Source of the DNA: Flagellimonas hymeniacidonis
Lineage (GTDB): Bacteria; Bacteroidota; Bacteroidia; Flavobacteriales; Flavobacteriaceae
NCBI RefSeq assembly: GCF_008040165.1
Contig: NZ_VRUR01000002.1
Location: 1,736,001 to 1,800,000, forward strand
Direction of reading: 5' to 3'
DNA: 64,000 nucleotides
The position numbers and the translations under genes were made by a program. This document shows positions 25,819 through 34,521 of this stretch, piece after piece (the stretch's first letter is position 1; each line of letters opens with the position of its first letter). Below the pieces are notes generated by a model. The model was not told the origin of the DNA and made no database searches. It saw nothing but the letters and a program-made list of their open reading frames with translations.

Positions 25819-26536
25819 GTTGCTAAAACAATCGGCATTGGTTACAAGTATACTATTAATTTTTCTAGTTTCTTGTGGCGAATCTCCTAAAAAAAACATT
25901 CCTAGTACAGAAGAATCCGTTGTAAAAAGCGATTCAATTGCTGTCGAAATACAAGAACCTCAAATACAAGAAAAAGAGGAAGAAGAATTTGTATTGGATG
26001 AAGAAAATGCTATTGATTTCTTTTTCAATTATGCAAAGGAGCATGAGGAAAATAAGGTAAAATTGACCACAAGCATGGGCAGCTTTACGGTGCAACTTTA
26101 TAACAATGTCCCATATCATAAGGCTAATTTTATCTATTTGGCCAAAAAAGGATATTTCAACGACACCCAATTTCATCGTGTGGTCAAAGATTTTATCATA
26201 CAAGGTGGGAACTCAGATGATAGGGAAACCGCTAAAAAAAGGAGGGAAATTGGTCGATATCTGTTACCTCCGGATGCAAAAAAAGGTCATAAACACCATA
26301 GGGGCACCATTTCCATGCCCAGCAGTGAACGAGACAATCCGCACAAACTGGCTTCACCATACGAATTTTTTATTGTGGTGACCAAACCAGGTTCTTATCA
26401 TCTGGATGGCTCCTATACGCCCTTTGGAAAAGTAATTGAAGGCATGGATGTAGTGGATGCCATTAACAATGTTGCCGTTGGCGACGGGGATTGGCCTTGG
26501 AAGAATATATATATTCTTAAAGCTGAAGTGCTTTAA
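25817..26536 (+). CDS. Cyclophilin-type peptidyl-prolyl isomerase, lipoprotein
   Basis: The 239-residue protein has lipobox LVSC (Cys20) and a Glu/Ser-rich linker. A cyclophilin domain follows from about residue 76 (KLTTSMGSFTVQLYNNVPYHKANF). It includes FHRVVKDFIIQGG, with the catalytic-type Arg, and ends with DGSYTPFGKVIEGMDVVDAI. It should help fold proteins in the periplasm or on the outer membrane. An insert (KKRREIGRYLLPPDAKKGHKHHRG) in place of the usual short loop is seen in other Bacteroidota members. The stop overlaps the convergent TRIC-type gene by four bases. Confidence 0.9.
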   Translation: MLLKQSALVTSILLIFLVSCGESPKKNIPSTEESVVKSDSIAVEIQEPQIQEKEEEEFVLDEENAIDFFFNYAKEHEENKVKLTTSMGSFTVQLYNNVPYHKANFIYLAKKGYFNDTQFHRVVKDFIIQGGNSDDRETAKKRREIGRYLLPPDAKKGHKHHRGTISMPSSERDNPHKLASPYEFFIVVTKPGSYHLDGSYTPFGKVIEGMDVVDAINNVAVGDGDWPWKNIYILKAEVL

Positions 26537-27147
26537 TCAAGCTTTTTTCTGTAAATACTAGGTAGTCGTATGTCAAATTTCACGGCCAAGAGTCTCAATA
26601 CAATTACTATAGTAATTGCCAGAACATAGGCATAGCTTTCCTGAATAGGGAACTGGGTAAAAAGAAAGTAACTGGCTCCTCCTAAAATACAGGCTGTGGC
26701 ATAAATTTCTTTTCTAAAGATTACCGGAATCTCATTGCATAAAATATCTCGGATAACACCACCAAAACTAGCTGTTATGGTACCTAGTGCAATACACATA
26801 ATTGGTGATAGTTCTGCTTGAAGGCCCTTTTCTATTCCCACCATAGTATACAACCCAATACCAATGGTATCAAACAAAAAAAGGGATTTTCTTAAATATT
26901 TAAGTTGTTTTACAAAGAGTATTCCAAAAACCACAGTGATGAAAATAGTAGAAACATAGGTCAAATCACGCATCCATACGACAGGAGTATTCCCAATGAG
27001 CAAATCGCGTAAAGTTCCCCCTCCAATGGCTGTCACAAATGCAATGATGAGCACTCCAAACATATCCAATCGCTTTTCCATCGCGACAAGTACTCCAGAA
27101 AGAGCAAAGGCAACGGTTCCTAAAATATCTATGGTTTGATAAAACAT
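26533..27147 (-). CDS. TRIC-type (UPF0126/YicG) cation channel protein
   Basis: The 204-residue integral membrane protein has seven hydrophobic helices in two homologous halves. The duplicated motif is FVTAIGGGTLRDLL in the first half and ITASFGGVIRDILC in the second. Prokaryotic TRIC homologues form trimeric cation channels. It starts two bases before the stop of the upstream RDD gene (27150), so the two genes form an operon read RDD to TRIC. Confidence 0.88.
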   Translation of the reverse strand: MFYQTIDILGTVAFALSGVLVAMEKRLDMFGVLIIAFVTAIGGGTLRDLLIGNTPVVWMRDLTYVSTIFITVVFGILFVKQLKYLRKSLFLFDTIGIGLYTMVGIEKGLQAELSPIMCIALGTITASFGGVIRDILCNEIPVIFRKEIYATACILGGASYFLFTQFPIQESYAYVLAITIVIVLRLLAVKFDIRLPSIYRKKLD

Positions 27148-27149
27148 GC

Positions 27150-27866
27150 CTACATTTTTTGGGTGTAATAGTTATAGTCTTTGATGACTAGATCCACAAA
27201 ATCGATTGGTTTTAGTTGTGTGCTTATGCCTGTCACCTCCTTTATTCGTTTGTCCAAGGATACAATAACATTGTGGTCCCCATTTAATTTCGATTTATCA
27301 TACAGTTCTTTTATTGTCTGCATTTCTGGGTCTTTAAATACCGTAACCTGCGGAAATTGAGGTTTATAATCTTCAGGCAACTCGCGCAGTAAGGTATCTC
27401 TAAGTGTGATTCGCTTTTTTTCACTGATAACCGTTGTTCCTGCAGCAATATCTCCAATACGTTGCCCCTTTCCACGTATCAAAATGGTTAAAACCGCTCC
27501 TCCTCCAGAGGTCAAACTAACATCGATAATTCTTAAGGCCCATCGCACAAAATAATTCGCAAAGCTAGGTTTAGAACCGTCCAGTTTTACAACACGGAGT
27601 GACATGAGTCCTTTCCCAATTGTCTTTCCATCGGAAAAGGTTTCAAACAGCAGGTAATATAGAAAAGCAGGCAAGCTCAAAACCAAATAATAAGCCCATT
27701 GGTCGGCTAAATCTATATCCAAAGAAATCAACAGAATAAAAACCAAAATGGTATAAACTGTAATTACAAAGCTATCTATAAGATAGGCCAACATACGCTC
27801 ACCTAGGTTAGAGGTGTTTTGATTGATACTTATATTTTGAGCCGTTTCTATTTGAAATTGATTCAT
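27150..27866 (-). CDS. RDD-family membrane protein
   Basis: The 238-residue protein has an N-terminal RDD domain (about 20-150) with three hydrophobic helices and GERMLAYLIDSFVI, where the family's first Arg-Asp pattern occurs. GKTIGKGLMSLRVVK, the second signature, follows. The remaining 90 residues are soluble and charged. Function is unknown, but RDD genes are often neighbours of SpoIIM/MoxR/DUF58 clusters, as here: it is divergent from that operon with only 35 bases between start codons. Confidence 0.87.
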   Translation of the reverse strand: MNQFQIETAQNISINQNTSNLGERMLAYLIDSFVITVYTILVFILLISLDIDLADQWAYYLVLSLPAFLYYLLFETFSDGKTIGKGLMSLRVVKLDGSKPSFANYFVRWALRIIDVSLTSGGGAVLTILIRGKGQRIGDIAAGTTVISEKKRITLRDTLLRELPEDYKPQFPQVTVFKDPEMQTIKELYDKSKLNGDHNVIVSLDKRIKEVTGISTQLKPIDFVDLVIKDYNYYTQKM

Positions 27867-27901
27867 ATTTTAGTTTCTTTACTACTAAACCATATCATTT
27901 A

Positions 27902-28879
27902 ATGCGCGAGGCTGCTTTTGTGAAGCAAAATAAGGATAAATGGGCCGCTTTTGAAAATGTCCTGAATAATAAAGGCACGCTGCAACCTGATGAGCTTTCT
28001 GACCTCTATATTGAAATCACCGATCATCTTAGCTACGCAAAAACCTTTTATGGGGGAAGTAATACCGAATTCTACTTAAATTCTTTGGCTTCCCAAGCGC
28101 ATCAAAAAATCTATAAGACTAAACGGGAATCCAGGAATCGTATTGTTACGTTTTGGAAAACAGAGTTTCCAAACATGTTCCATGCCCATCACAAAGAATT
28201 ACTGATATCCTTTTTGGTTTTCTTGTTTTTTGCCACGGTTGGTGCATTTTCTTCTGCAAATGAAGGTGATTTTGTACGGTCCATTTTGGGAGATGGATAT
28301 GTGAACATGACTTTGGAAAATATTGAAAAAGGAGATCCCATGGCCGTGTACAAGCAACAGGGTGAATTTAATATGTTTTTGGGCATAACCATTAATAATA
28401 TAAAGGTTGCCGTATACGCTTTCATCTTCGGTATTTTTCTTGGTATTGGAACGCTTATGATTATGTTACAAAATGGCATTATGTTAGGCAGTTTTCAGTA
28501 CTTCTTTTATGAAAAAGGATTGCTTTGGGAGTCCGTCCGTACCATTTGGATTCACGGCACTATTGAAATCTCTGTTATCATCATAGCGGGTTGTGCCGGG
28601 CTTGTTTTGGCCAACGGAATTCTTTTTCCTGGCACGTATACCCGATTGGAATCTTTTAAAAGGGGTATGAAAAACGGGCTCAAAATTATGGTGAGCACTG
28701 TTCCTTTTTTCATTATCGCTGGCTTTTTGGAGGGCTTTGTAACCAGACATACCGAAATGCCCGACTGGCTCGCCATTCTAATTATATCGGGGTCTTTATT
28801 CCTCATTATTTTTTACTACATCATTTATCCAAACCAACTAAAAAAACGAATGCAACATGCAACAACAGCAATACATTGA
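27902..28879 (+). CDS. Stage II sporulation protein M-like (SpoIIM/DUF95) membrane protein
   Basis: The 325-residue protein begins MREAAFVKQNKDKWAAFE, typical of this family in non-sporulating Bacteroidota. A soluble N-terminal part of about 100 residues precedes five to six membrane helices, with MFLGITINNIKVAVYAFIFGI and HGTIEISVIIIAGCAG. SpoIIM in Bacillus helps anchor a peptidoglycan hydrolase complex. The role here is unknown but the operon context is conserved. Its last 23 bases overlap the next gene. Confidence 0.85.
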   Translation: MREAAFVKQNKDKWAAFENVLNNKGTLQPDELSDLYIEITDHLSYAKTFYGGSNTEFYLNSLASQAHQKIYKTKRESRNRIVTFWKTEFPNMFHAHHKELLISFLVFLFFATVGAFSSANEGDFVRSILGDGYVNMTLENIEKGDPMAVYKQQGEFNMFLGITINNIKVAVYAFIFGIFLGIGTLMIMLQNGIMLGSFQYFFYEKGLLWESVRTIWIHGTIEISVIIIAGCAGLVLANGILFPGTYTRLESFKRGMKNGLKIMVSTVPFFIIAGFLEGFVTRHTEMPDWLAILIISGSLFLIIFYYIIYPNQLKKRMQHATTAIH

Positions 28880-29741
28880 ATTTAAAAAGCAACGGGAATT
28901 GGGGGAAATACTCTCCGATTCTTTTGGTTTTATTCGAAGCCAGTTTAAACCCTTCTTTGGAACCATCTTAAGAATTGTTGGCCCCTATATACTCGTAATG
29001 CTGATTTCTATGGGTTTCTACATGTACACCATAGGCGATATTTTTAACCTTAGTGCCATTGGCAGTTCGGGAAATAGCTACTCCCCTGCCATCATGATCA
29101 TTGCCATTCTAGCATTATTTGCAAGTTCAATTACGGCCTATGTTTTGGCACAAGGAACTGTTTTGCACTATATAAAATCCTATATCGACAACAATGGAAA
29201 AACTGTTTTTGAAGATATTAGAGGAGGGGTTTACGGTTCTTTTTGGTCTTTTATTGGACTAGGGTTTTTGGTAGGTTTATCGGTTGGAGCCGGATTAATG
29301 CTTTGTTTTATACCCGGTATTTATCTTGCAATTCCATTATCCATCTCTTTTGCCATCTTGGTATTTCTAAAAAAAGATACCATGGATTCCTATCAGTATA
29401 GTTTTACATTGATTAAAGAAAATTGGTGGATTACTTTCGCTACACTTATGGTAGTTTACATTATTGTAATTATCGCCACGTACGCCTTCAGCCTCCCAGG
29501 GGTTATTTACATGTGGGCAAAAATGGGTGTTTTCTCTGGTGAGATGGATGCAGAGAATTTAAACGTATTTAACGACCCTGTTTATCTATTATTAAATGCG
29601 GTAAGTACGTTGATTCAATTTTTAATGAATATTATTCTCTTGGTCACTACCTCATTTATTTTCTTTAACCTCAACGAAAAGAAAAATTTTACCGGAACAT
29701 TCGAACGTATAGATAACATAGGAAAATCAACCGAGGATTAA
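28857..29741 (+). CDS. Multi-helix membrane protein of the MoxR/DUF58 operon
   Basis: The 294-residue protein starts inside the SpoIIM-like gene (23-base overlap) and ends directly before the next ATG. It opens EFKKQRELGEILSDSFGFIRSQFKPFF and then has five or six membrane helices, one with a Gly-rich VGLSVGAGLMLCF stretch. The pattern resembles the glycerophosphoryl-diester-phosphodiesterase-type/DUF7544-like membrane domain found in such operons; I do not assign a function. Confidence 0.7.
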   Translation: MQQQQYIEFKKQRELGEILSDSFGFIRSQFKPFFGTILRIVGPYILVMLISMGFYMYTIGDIFNLSAIGSSGNSYSPAIMIIAILALFASSITAYVLAQGTVLHYIKSYIDNNGKTVFEDIRGGVYGSFWSFIGLGFLVGLSVGAGLMLCFIPGIYLAIPLSISFAILVFLKKDTMDSYQYSFTLIKENWWITFATLMVVYIIVIIATYAFSLPGVIYMWAKMGVFSGEMDAENLNVFNDPVYLLLNAVSTLIQFLMNIILLVTTSFIFFNLNEKKNFTGTFERIDNIGKSTED

Positions 29742-30476
29742 ATGCAGAAACTACTGCTTTTAGGATTTTTGCTTTTGTTTTGGACAAGTGGTTTTTCTCA
29801 AAACGATACCATTGTCCAATATGATCAATCAAAAATTACACCTCTTAAGATTGGGCAAGAGGACTTAAAAGCTTATTTGGATGATGACAAATTTGACTAC
29901 GTAGTCATAAAAACAGAAAATACTTGGTGGGATGGAGTTACCAACTGGTTTTACAATCTCTTCAGGCAATTTTTTGAATGGCTTTTTGGGGTAGATCAAG
30001 CTGTTGGAAATCTAGCTGTTTTTTTAGAGATCTTACCTTACATTCTTCTAGCTATTTTGTTGTTTCTTATCATTCGTTTTTTTATAAAAGCTAATACCCG
30101 TTCTCTAGTATATAGCCAAAAAAACCCAAATATGGTTTCCCTTTCCGAAGAGGAACGCATTATTAAAACCGAGGACATTCAACAACTCATAAAAGATGCT
30201 TTAGAGGACAACAATTATCGCCTCGCCATACGGTATTATTATCTTTTTATCCTGAAATTACTATCAGAAAGGGAACTCATAGATTGGCAATTGCAAAAAA
30301 CAAATGACGATTACATCCATGAGCTATCTGCTAGCACCCTAAAAAAGACCTTTAGCAGGGCTACTTTATTGTACGATTATATCTGGTATGGGGAATTTGA
30401 TATTGACCATGAACGATATGCAAAAGCAGAGGCTGTTTTTGTTTCACTGAAAAAATCCATCGCGACAGATGCTTAA
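29742..30476 (+). CDS. DUF4129 domain protein
   Basis: The 244 residues start with a signal peptide or first helix (MQKLLLLGFLLLFWTSGFSQ). A periplasmic stretch and a membrane helix near 87-110 follow. The cytoplasmic DUF4129 part is about 150-240, with DNNYRLAIRYYYLFILKLLSERELIDW and ATLLYDYIWYGEF. In other bacteria DUF4129 is found fused to transglutaminase domains and beside MoxR and DUF58 genes. It overlaps the next gene by eight bases. Confidence 0.85.
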   Translation: MQKLLLLGFLLLFWTSGFSQNDTIVQYDQSKITPLKIGQEDLKAYLDDDKFDYVVIKTENTWWDGVTNWFYNLFRQFFEWLFGVDQAVGNLAVFLEILPYILLAILLFLIIRFFIKANTRSLVYSQKNPNMVSLSEEERIIKTEDIQQLIKDALEDNNYRLAIRYYYLFILKLLSERELIDWQLQKTNDDYIHELSASTLKKTFSRATLLYDYIWYGEFDIDHERYAKAEAVFVSLKKSIATDA

Positions 30477-31683
30477 AAAGGGGCGGATATATATCGTAAT
30501 TGGAATTATAACCTTAGGACTCATATTCCTAATGGAATATAACAAGCCAAAAAAAGTCAATTGGTTTGAATCCTATGTTTCGCATCATAAAATACCCTAT
30601 GGCACCTACGTTTTAAACGATTTAATCACCAACTATTTTCCGTCAAAAGTAAAACAGGTTCGCATACCGCCTTTTGAATTCTTAATGAGAAATGATACGG
30701 TAAAAGGCACTTACTTTTTTGTAAACAGGTCTGTCTCCTTTGGTGAAACCGAACTTGATGTACTGTTAGATTGGGTGAGCATGGGCAATACGCTATTTGT
30801 TGCCTCAGATAATTTTGAAGCACAATTATTGGACACCTTAAAACTCGACCATAGCAGCATTTACAACGGAAATCAAATACATCCCTCTTTTTATCACCAA
30901 TTGGTAAATCCTAACCTTAAATCTGATGCTGTTCCGTTTGAAAAAGATTATTACACACAAGCTTTCCATAAAATTGACACCTTAAATACCATTGCTTTAG
31001 GTGAAGTTTATGCCAAAGCCGATAGCACTGATACTATCACTAAGAGCATAAATGTGATTAAACAACCTTTCGGCCAAGGGCAAATTATGCTTTCGACCTT
31101 CCCCAAGGCATTCACCAATTATTTTATCCTAAAGGATAAAAATCTTAGCTATACATCAGGACTATTATCCTATTTAGATGGGAATGATACCATTTTAATA
31201 GATAATTACCATAAATCAGGAAAGTCCTTCTATACCTCTCCCATGTACCTCTTTTTAAATACCAAAGAGTTTAAATGGGCCTACTATTTGGTACTGATTG
31301 GAGCCTTGGTCTATGTTATTTTTGAAGGGAAGCGCAAACAAAGGGCAATTCCTGTCGTAACACCTTTAAAAAATCAAACACTGTCATTTACAAGAACTAT
31401 AGCCGATATGTATTTTGAAAATGGGGAACAGCAGCAAATCACAGAACATAAAATAGCATATTTCTTAGAATACATACGCTCAAAACTAAACATGTCTACT
31501 CAGCATGTTGATGAAGCCTTCCTAAAAAGATTGGCCATACGAAGCAATAACAATATAGAAGAAGTAATTGAGCTGTTTGACTTGATGAAAAACGTTCAAT
31601 CCAAACAACAAATTACAGATATAGAACTACAAAAATTGAACAAAAAAATAGAAGCATTTAAAGCACAGGTGGATGGAAAATAA
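30469..31683 (+). CDS. DUF4350 domain protein
   Basis: The 404-residue protein has an N-terminal helix (about 7-22) and a DUF4350 domain (roughly 40-240) containing VKQVRIPPFEFL and LLDWVSMGNTLFVAS. A second helix follows near 265-285. The C-terminal part is cytoplasmic and helical. The domain resembles GATase-like folds found in MoxR/DUF58 operons. It overlaps both neighbours (8 and 11 bases), showing tight translational coupling. Confidence 0.82.
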   Translation: MLKKGRIYIVIGIITLGLIFLMEYNKPKKVNWFESYVSHHKIPYGTYVLNDLITNYFPSKVKQVRIPPFEFLMRNDTVKGTYFFVNRSVSFGETELDVLLDWVSMGNTLFVASDNFEAQLLDTLKLDHSSIYNGNQIHPSFYHQLVNPNLKSDAVPFEKDYYTQAFHKIDTLNTIALGEVYAKADSTDTITKSINVIKQPFGQGQIMLSTFPKAFTNYFILKDKNLSYTSGLLSYLDGNDTILIDNYHKSGKSFYTSPMYLFLNTKEFKWAYYLVLIGALVYVIFEGKRKQRAIPVVTPLKNQTLSFTRTIADMYFENGEQQQITEHKIAYFLEYIRSKLNMSTQHVDEAFLKRLAIRSNNNIEEVIELFDLMKNVQSKQQITDIELQKLNKKIEAFKAQVDGK

Positions 31684-32656
31684 CGATTTAAACTTTGACA
31701 ACAGAGTTCCATTGGAAGAATTAAAAAGCACTGTTGAACTCATTAAAAAGGAATTGGCAAGTGTCATTATAGGTCAAAAACATTTTATGGACCTTCTCAT
31801 TGTTTCCCTATTGGTAGATGGGCATGCCTTAATAGAAGGTGTTCCTGGTATTGCCAAAACGGTAACAGCAAAACTATTTGCGAAAACGCTGAAAACCAAT
31901 TTTAGTCGTATTCAATTTACGCCAGATTTAATGCCCAGTGATATTTTGGGAACGTCCATTTTTAATGTGAAGAGTTCTGAATTTGAATTTAAAAAGGGGC
32001 CTATCTTTTCCAACATCATTTTAATTGATGAAATTAATAGAGCACCTGCCAAAACTCAAGCGGCACTCTTTGAAACCATGGAGGAAAGACAGGCCACCAT
32101 TGATGGAACCACCTATAAAATGGCAGAGCCTTTTATGGTTTTGGCAACACAAAATCCCATTGAGCAAGAAGGAACTTACGCCTTACCCGAAGCACAATTG
32201 GATCGTTTTCTTTTTAAAATCAAAGTGGATTACCCCTCTGTTGATGAGGAAATTCAAATTATTCAAAGTCACCACGAAAGAAAAGGTGAAAAACCTCAAG
32301 ATAAAATCAAATCGGTGCTCACACCTAAAAAGTTGGAAGAATTCAAAAAGAACATTCACGATGTTATTGTTGAAGAGAAAATCATGACATACATCGCAAA
32401 TATCATTACCAATACTAGAAATCATCCCCATCTGTATTTAGGAGCTTCTCCAAGAGCGTCTATTGCCACACTCACCTCGGCTAAGGCATTTGCCGCTATC
32501 TCTGGGAGAGATTTTGTAATTCCAGAAGATGTAAAAAAAGCGTTAGTACCTGTTCTTAACCACAGAGTAATTCTTACACCTGAACGAGAAATGGAAGGAA
32601 TGACCACCGAAACTGTAGTGACCATGATTATGGAATCTGTTGAAATTCCAAGATAA
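31673..32656 (+). CDS. MoxR-family AAA+ ATPase
   Basis: The 327-residue ATPase has Walker A GVPGIAKT (56-63), Walker B ILIDEINRAPAKTQ and the MoxR pattern LFETMEERQATIDG with ATQNPIEQEGTYALPEAQLDRF. The C-terminal lid domain includes GASPRASIATLTSAKAFA. MoxR proteins act as chaperones that insert cofactors or assemble complexes, usually with a DUF58/VWA partner. That partner is the next gene, two bases downstream. Confidence 0.93.
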   Translation: MENNDLNFDNRVPLEELKSTVELIKKELASVIIGQKHFMDLLIVSLLVDGHALIEGVPGIAKTVTAKLFAKTLKTNFSRIQFTPDLMPSDILGTSIFNVKSSEFEFKKGPIFSNIILIDEINRAPAKTQAALFETMEERQATIDGTTYKMAEPFMVLATQNPIEQEGTYALPEAQLDRFLFKIKVDYPSVDEEIQIIQSHHERKGEKPQDKIKSVLTPKKLEEFKKNIHDVIVEEKIMTYIANIITNTRNHPHLYLGASPRASIATLTSAKAFAAISGRDFVIPEDVKKALVPVLNHRVILTPEREMEGMTTETVVTMIMESVEIPR

Positions 32657-32658
32657 GG

Positions 32659-33990
32659 ATGCGCTTTCTAAAATCGTTTTACATACACAATAGGTTCTTC
32701 AGATACATCGCTTTTTTGGCGGCATGTTTTGTACTATCCTATTGGGTGCCTATCCTCTACCCTATAGGTTGGGTCTTGGTTTTCATTTTAATGGCCTTGT
32801 TTGTGTTCGATTGTTATCTTCTTTACACCACCCCAAATGCAATTCAATGTGAGCGGAATCTTCCACAGAAGCTTTCCAACAGTGACCACAATACCCTTAC
32901 CATAAAACTTTCTTCAAAATATCCTTTTAAAACAGGAATAAGTGTCATTGATGAATTACCGGTGCAATTTCAAAAAAGGGATTTTGAACACAACATACAT
33001 CTTCAAAAAGGCATCCCTTACCAATTTGATTATTCCGTTAGGCCTGTAGAACGGGGAGAATATATATTTGGCAATTTGAATATCTATGCTTCTTCTCCTT
33101 TTAGAATTGTTAAGAGGAGGTTCGTGTTTCAAAAAGACCAGATGGTTCCTGTATACCCTTCTATAATACAAATGCAACAATATGATTTTTTAGCCATCAA
33201 CAATCGCCTAAGTGAATTCGGTTTAAAAAAAATACGGCGCATTGGACATACCCAGGAATTTGAACAAATAAAAGAATACATAAAAGGAGATGATATCCGA
33301 ACTATAAATTGGAAGGCAACCGCAAAGAAGAACCAATTAATGGTGAACCAATATCAGGATGAAAAATCTCAGCCTATTTATTCCATTATTGATACAGGTA
33401 GAGTGATGAAAATGCCCTTCAATGGATTAAAACTATTGGATTATGCCATAAACGCAACCTTGGCTTTTTCCAATGTAGCCTTAAAGCGGAACGATAAAAC
33501 CGGGATGATTACCTTTTCCAAAAACATAGAGACTTTTGTGCCCGCTGTGCAGAAAATTTCACACCTGAATACCATATTAGAAAAACTGTATAATATTACC
33601 ACCGAGTTTACCGATTCAGATTTTGGCCTTTTGTATGCTCATATTAAACGTAAGGTCAACCAACGCAGTTTACTGCTTTTATACACCAACTTTGAACATA
33701 TTTCAGCTTTAAAAAGGCAACTCCCCTATTTGCTGGCCATTGCCAAGAAGCATGTTTTAGTTGTTATTTTCTTTGAAAACACAGAATTGGAATCACTAAT
33801 TGGCACAGATGCAGAAGATCTACAAACCATTTACCATAAAACCATTGCAGAAAAGTTTTCTTTGGAAAAAAGACTGATGCAAAGGGAATTGCAGCAATAT
33901 GGAATTCAGACCATCTTGACCAAACCGGAAAGCTTGACCATAAACACGATTAATAAGTATTTGGAAATTAAGGCAAGAGGGCTACTTTGA
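32659..33990 (+). CDS. DUF58 domain protein, MoxR partner
   Basis: The 443-residue protein has two adjacent membrane helices near the N-terminus (about 14-55), then a soluble domain. The DUF58 core includes RRIGHTQEFEQIKEYIKGDDIRTINWKATAKKNQLMVNQY at about 195-235. After it comes a von Willebrand A-like fold (PIYSIIDTGRVMKMP, where the MIDAS Asp is kept). It is the last gene of the operon and ends nine bases before the stop of the convergent gene. Confidence 0.9.
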   Translation: MRFLKSFYIHNRFFRYIAFLAACFVLSYWVPILYPIGWVLVFILMALFVFDCYLLYTTPNAIQCERNLPQKLSNSDHNTLTIKLSSKYPFKTGISVIDELPVQFQKRDFEHNIHLQKGIPYQFDYSVRPVERGEYIFGNLNIYASSPFRIVKRRFVFQKDQMVPVYPSIIQMQQYDFLAINNRLSEFGLKKIRRIGHTQEFEQIKEYIKGDDIRTINWKATAKKNQLMVNQYQDEKSQPIYSIIDTGRVMKMPFNGLKLLDYAINATLAFSNVALKRNDKTGMITFSKNIETFVPAVQKISHLNTILEKLYNITTEFTDSDFGLLYAHIKRKVNQRSLLLLYTNFEHISALKRQLPYLLAIAKKHVLVVIFFENTELESLIGTDAEDLQTIYHKTIAEKFSLEKRLMQRELQQYGIQTILTKPESLTINTINKYLEIKARGLL

Positions 33991-33999
33991 TAGCCTTTT

Positions 34000-34482
34000 C
34001 TAACGGGAAGAATTCATTAAGAATTTGGATGAGAATCCAAACGAAGTTAAGGTAGGTAACTTGTCTTGTTGAACCAATACATCCATGTCACTGTAATTAG
34101 TCCGAAAATTTATGGGTTCTAAGTACTCCGTAGTAAGACTTCCTCTAGGGCCTTGTTTGTTTCGTTTTTTGGAGAACACCTCAATGGCAACCCCTACGGT
34201 AATGCCACCTAAAATGGTTGCCGCCAAATCATCGTTATCCCACTGATTACCGTCCTGGCCTGCATCAATAGATTCTTTTGCTATTCCCGCCAGAGCACTT
34301 CCGACAACCGCTCCAACAAAAGTCCATGTTCTATTTCCATCAGAGATTTGTTTGGCAACACCAGCTCCTGCCAAACCAAATAATGCTCCCCCAGTAAAAT
34401 GAAGTACTTTATCTCGTTCTACCTGTCCGTAGGACTGCATTAAAAACGCGAGGAGAAGTACTGTTGAGGTTAGTGTTTTCAT
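34000..34482 (-). CDS. Small exported protein, YfiM/DUF2279-like
   Basis: The 160 residues have a signal peptide (MKTLTSTVLLLAFLMQSYGQ). DKVLHFTGGALFGLAGAG follows, then a glycine-rich hydrophobic stretch, GIAKESIDAG and DDLAATILGG. The order Asp-Lys-x-x-His-Phe / Gly-rich helix / KE..D / DLAA..LGG matches what I know of YfiM-like (DUF2279) proteins, whose function is unclear. It lies downstream of the FabK-like gene on the same strand, 39 bases away. Confidence 0.55.
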   Translation of the reverse strand: MKTLTSTVLLLAFLMQSYGQVERDKVLHFTGGALFGLAGAGVAKQISDGNRTWTFVGAVVGSALAGIAKESIDAGQDGNQWDNDDLAATILGGITVGVAIEVFSKKRNKQGPRGSLTTEYLEPINFRTNYSDMDVLVQQDKLPTLTSFGFSSKFLMNSSR

Positions 34483-34521
34483 CGACTAGTAAATGTAGAG
34501 AAAATCAATGAATTAAGTACT

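Noticed and set aside
25819..25899. Longer N-terminus for the Nudix protein
   Set aside because: The extra 27 residues are antisense to the lipoprotein signal of the cyclophilin gene and do not look like part of the CoA pyrophosphatase family.
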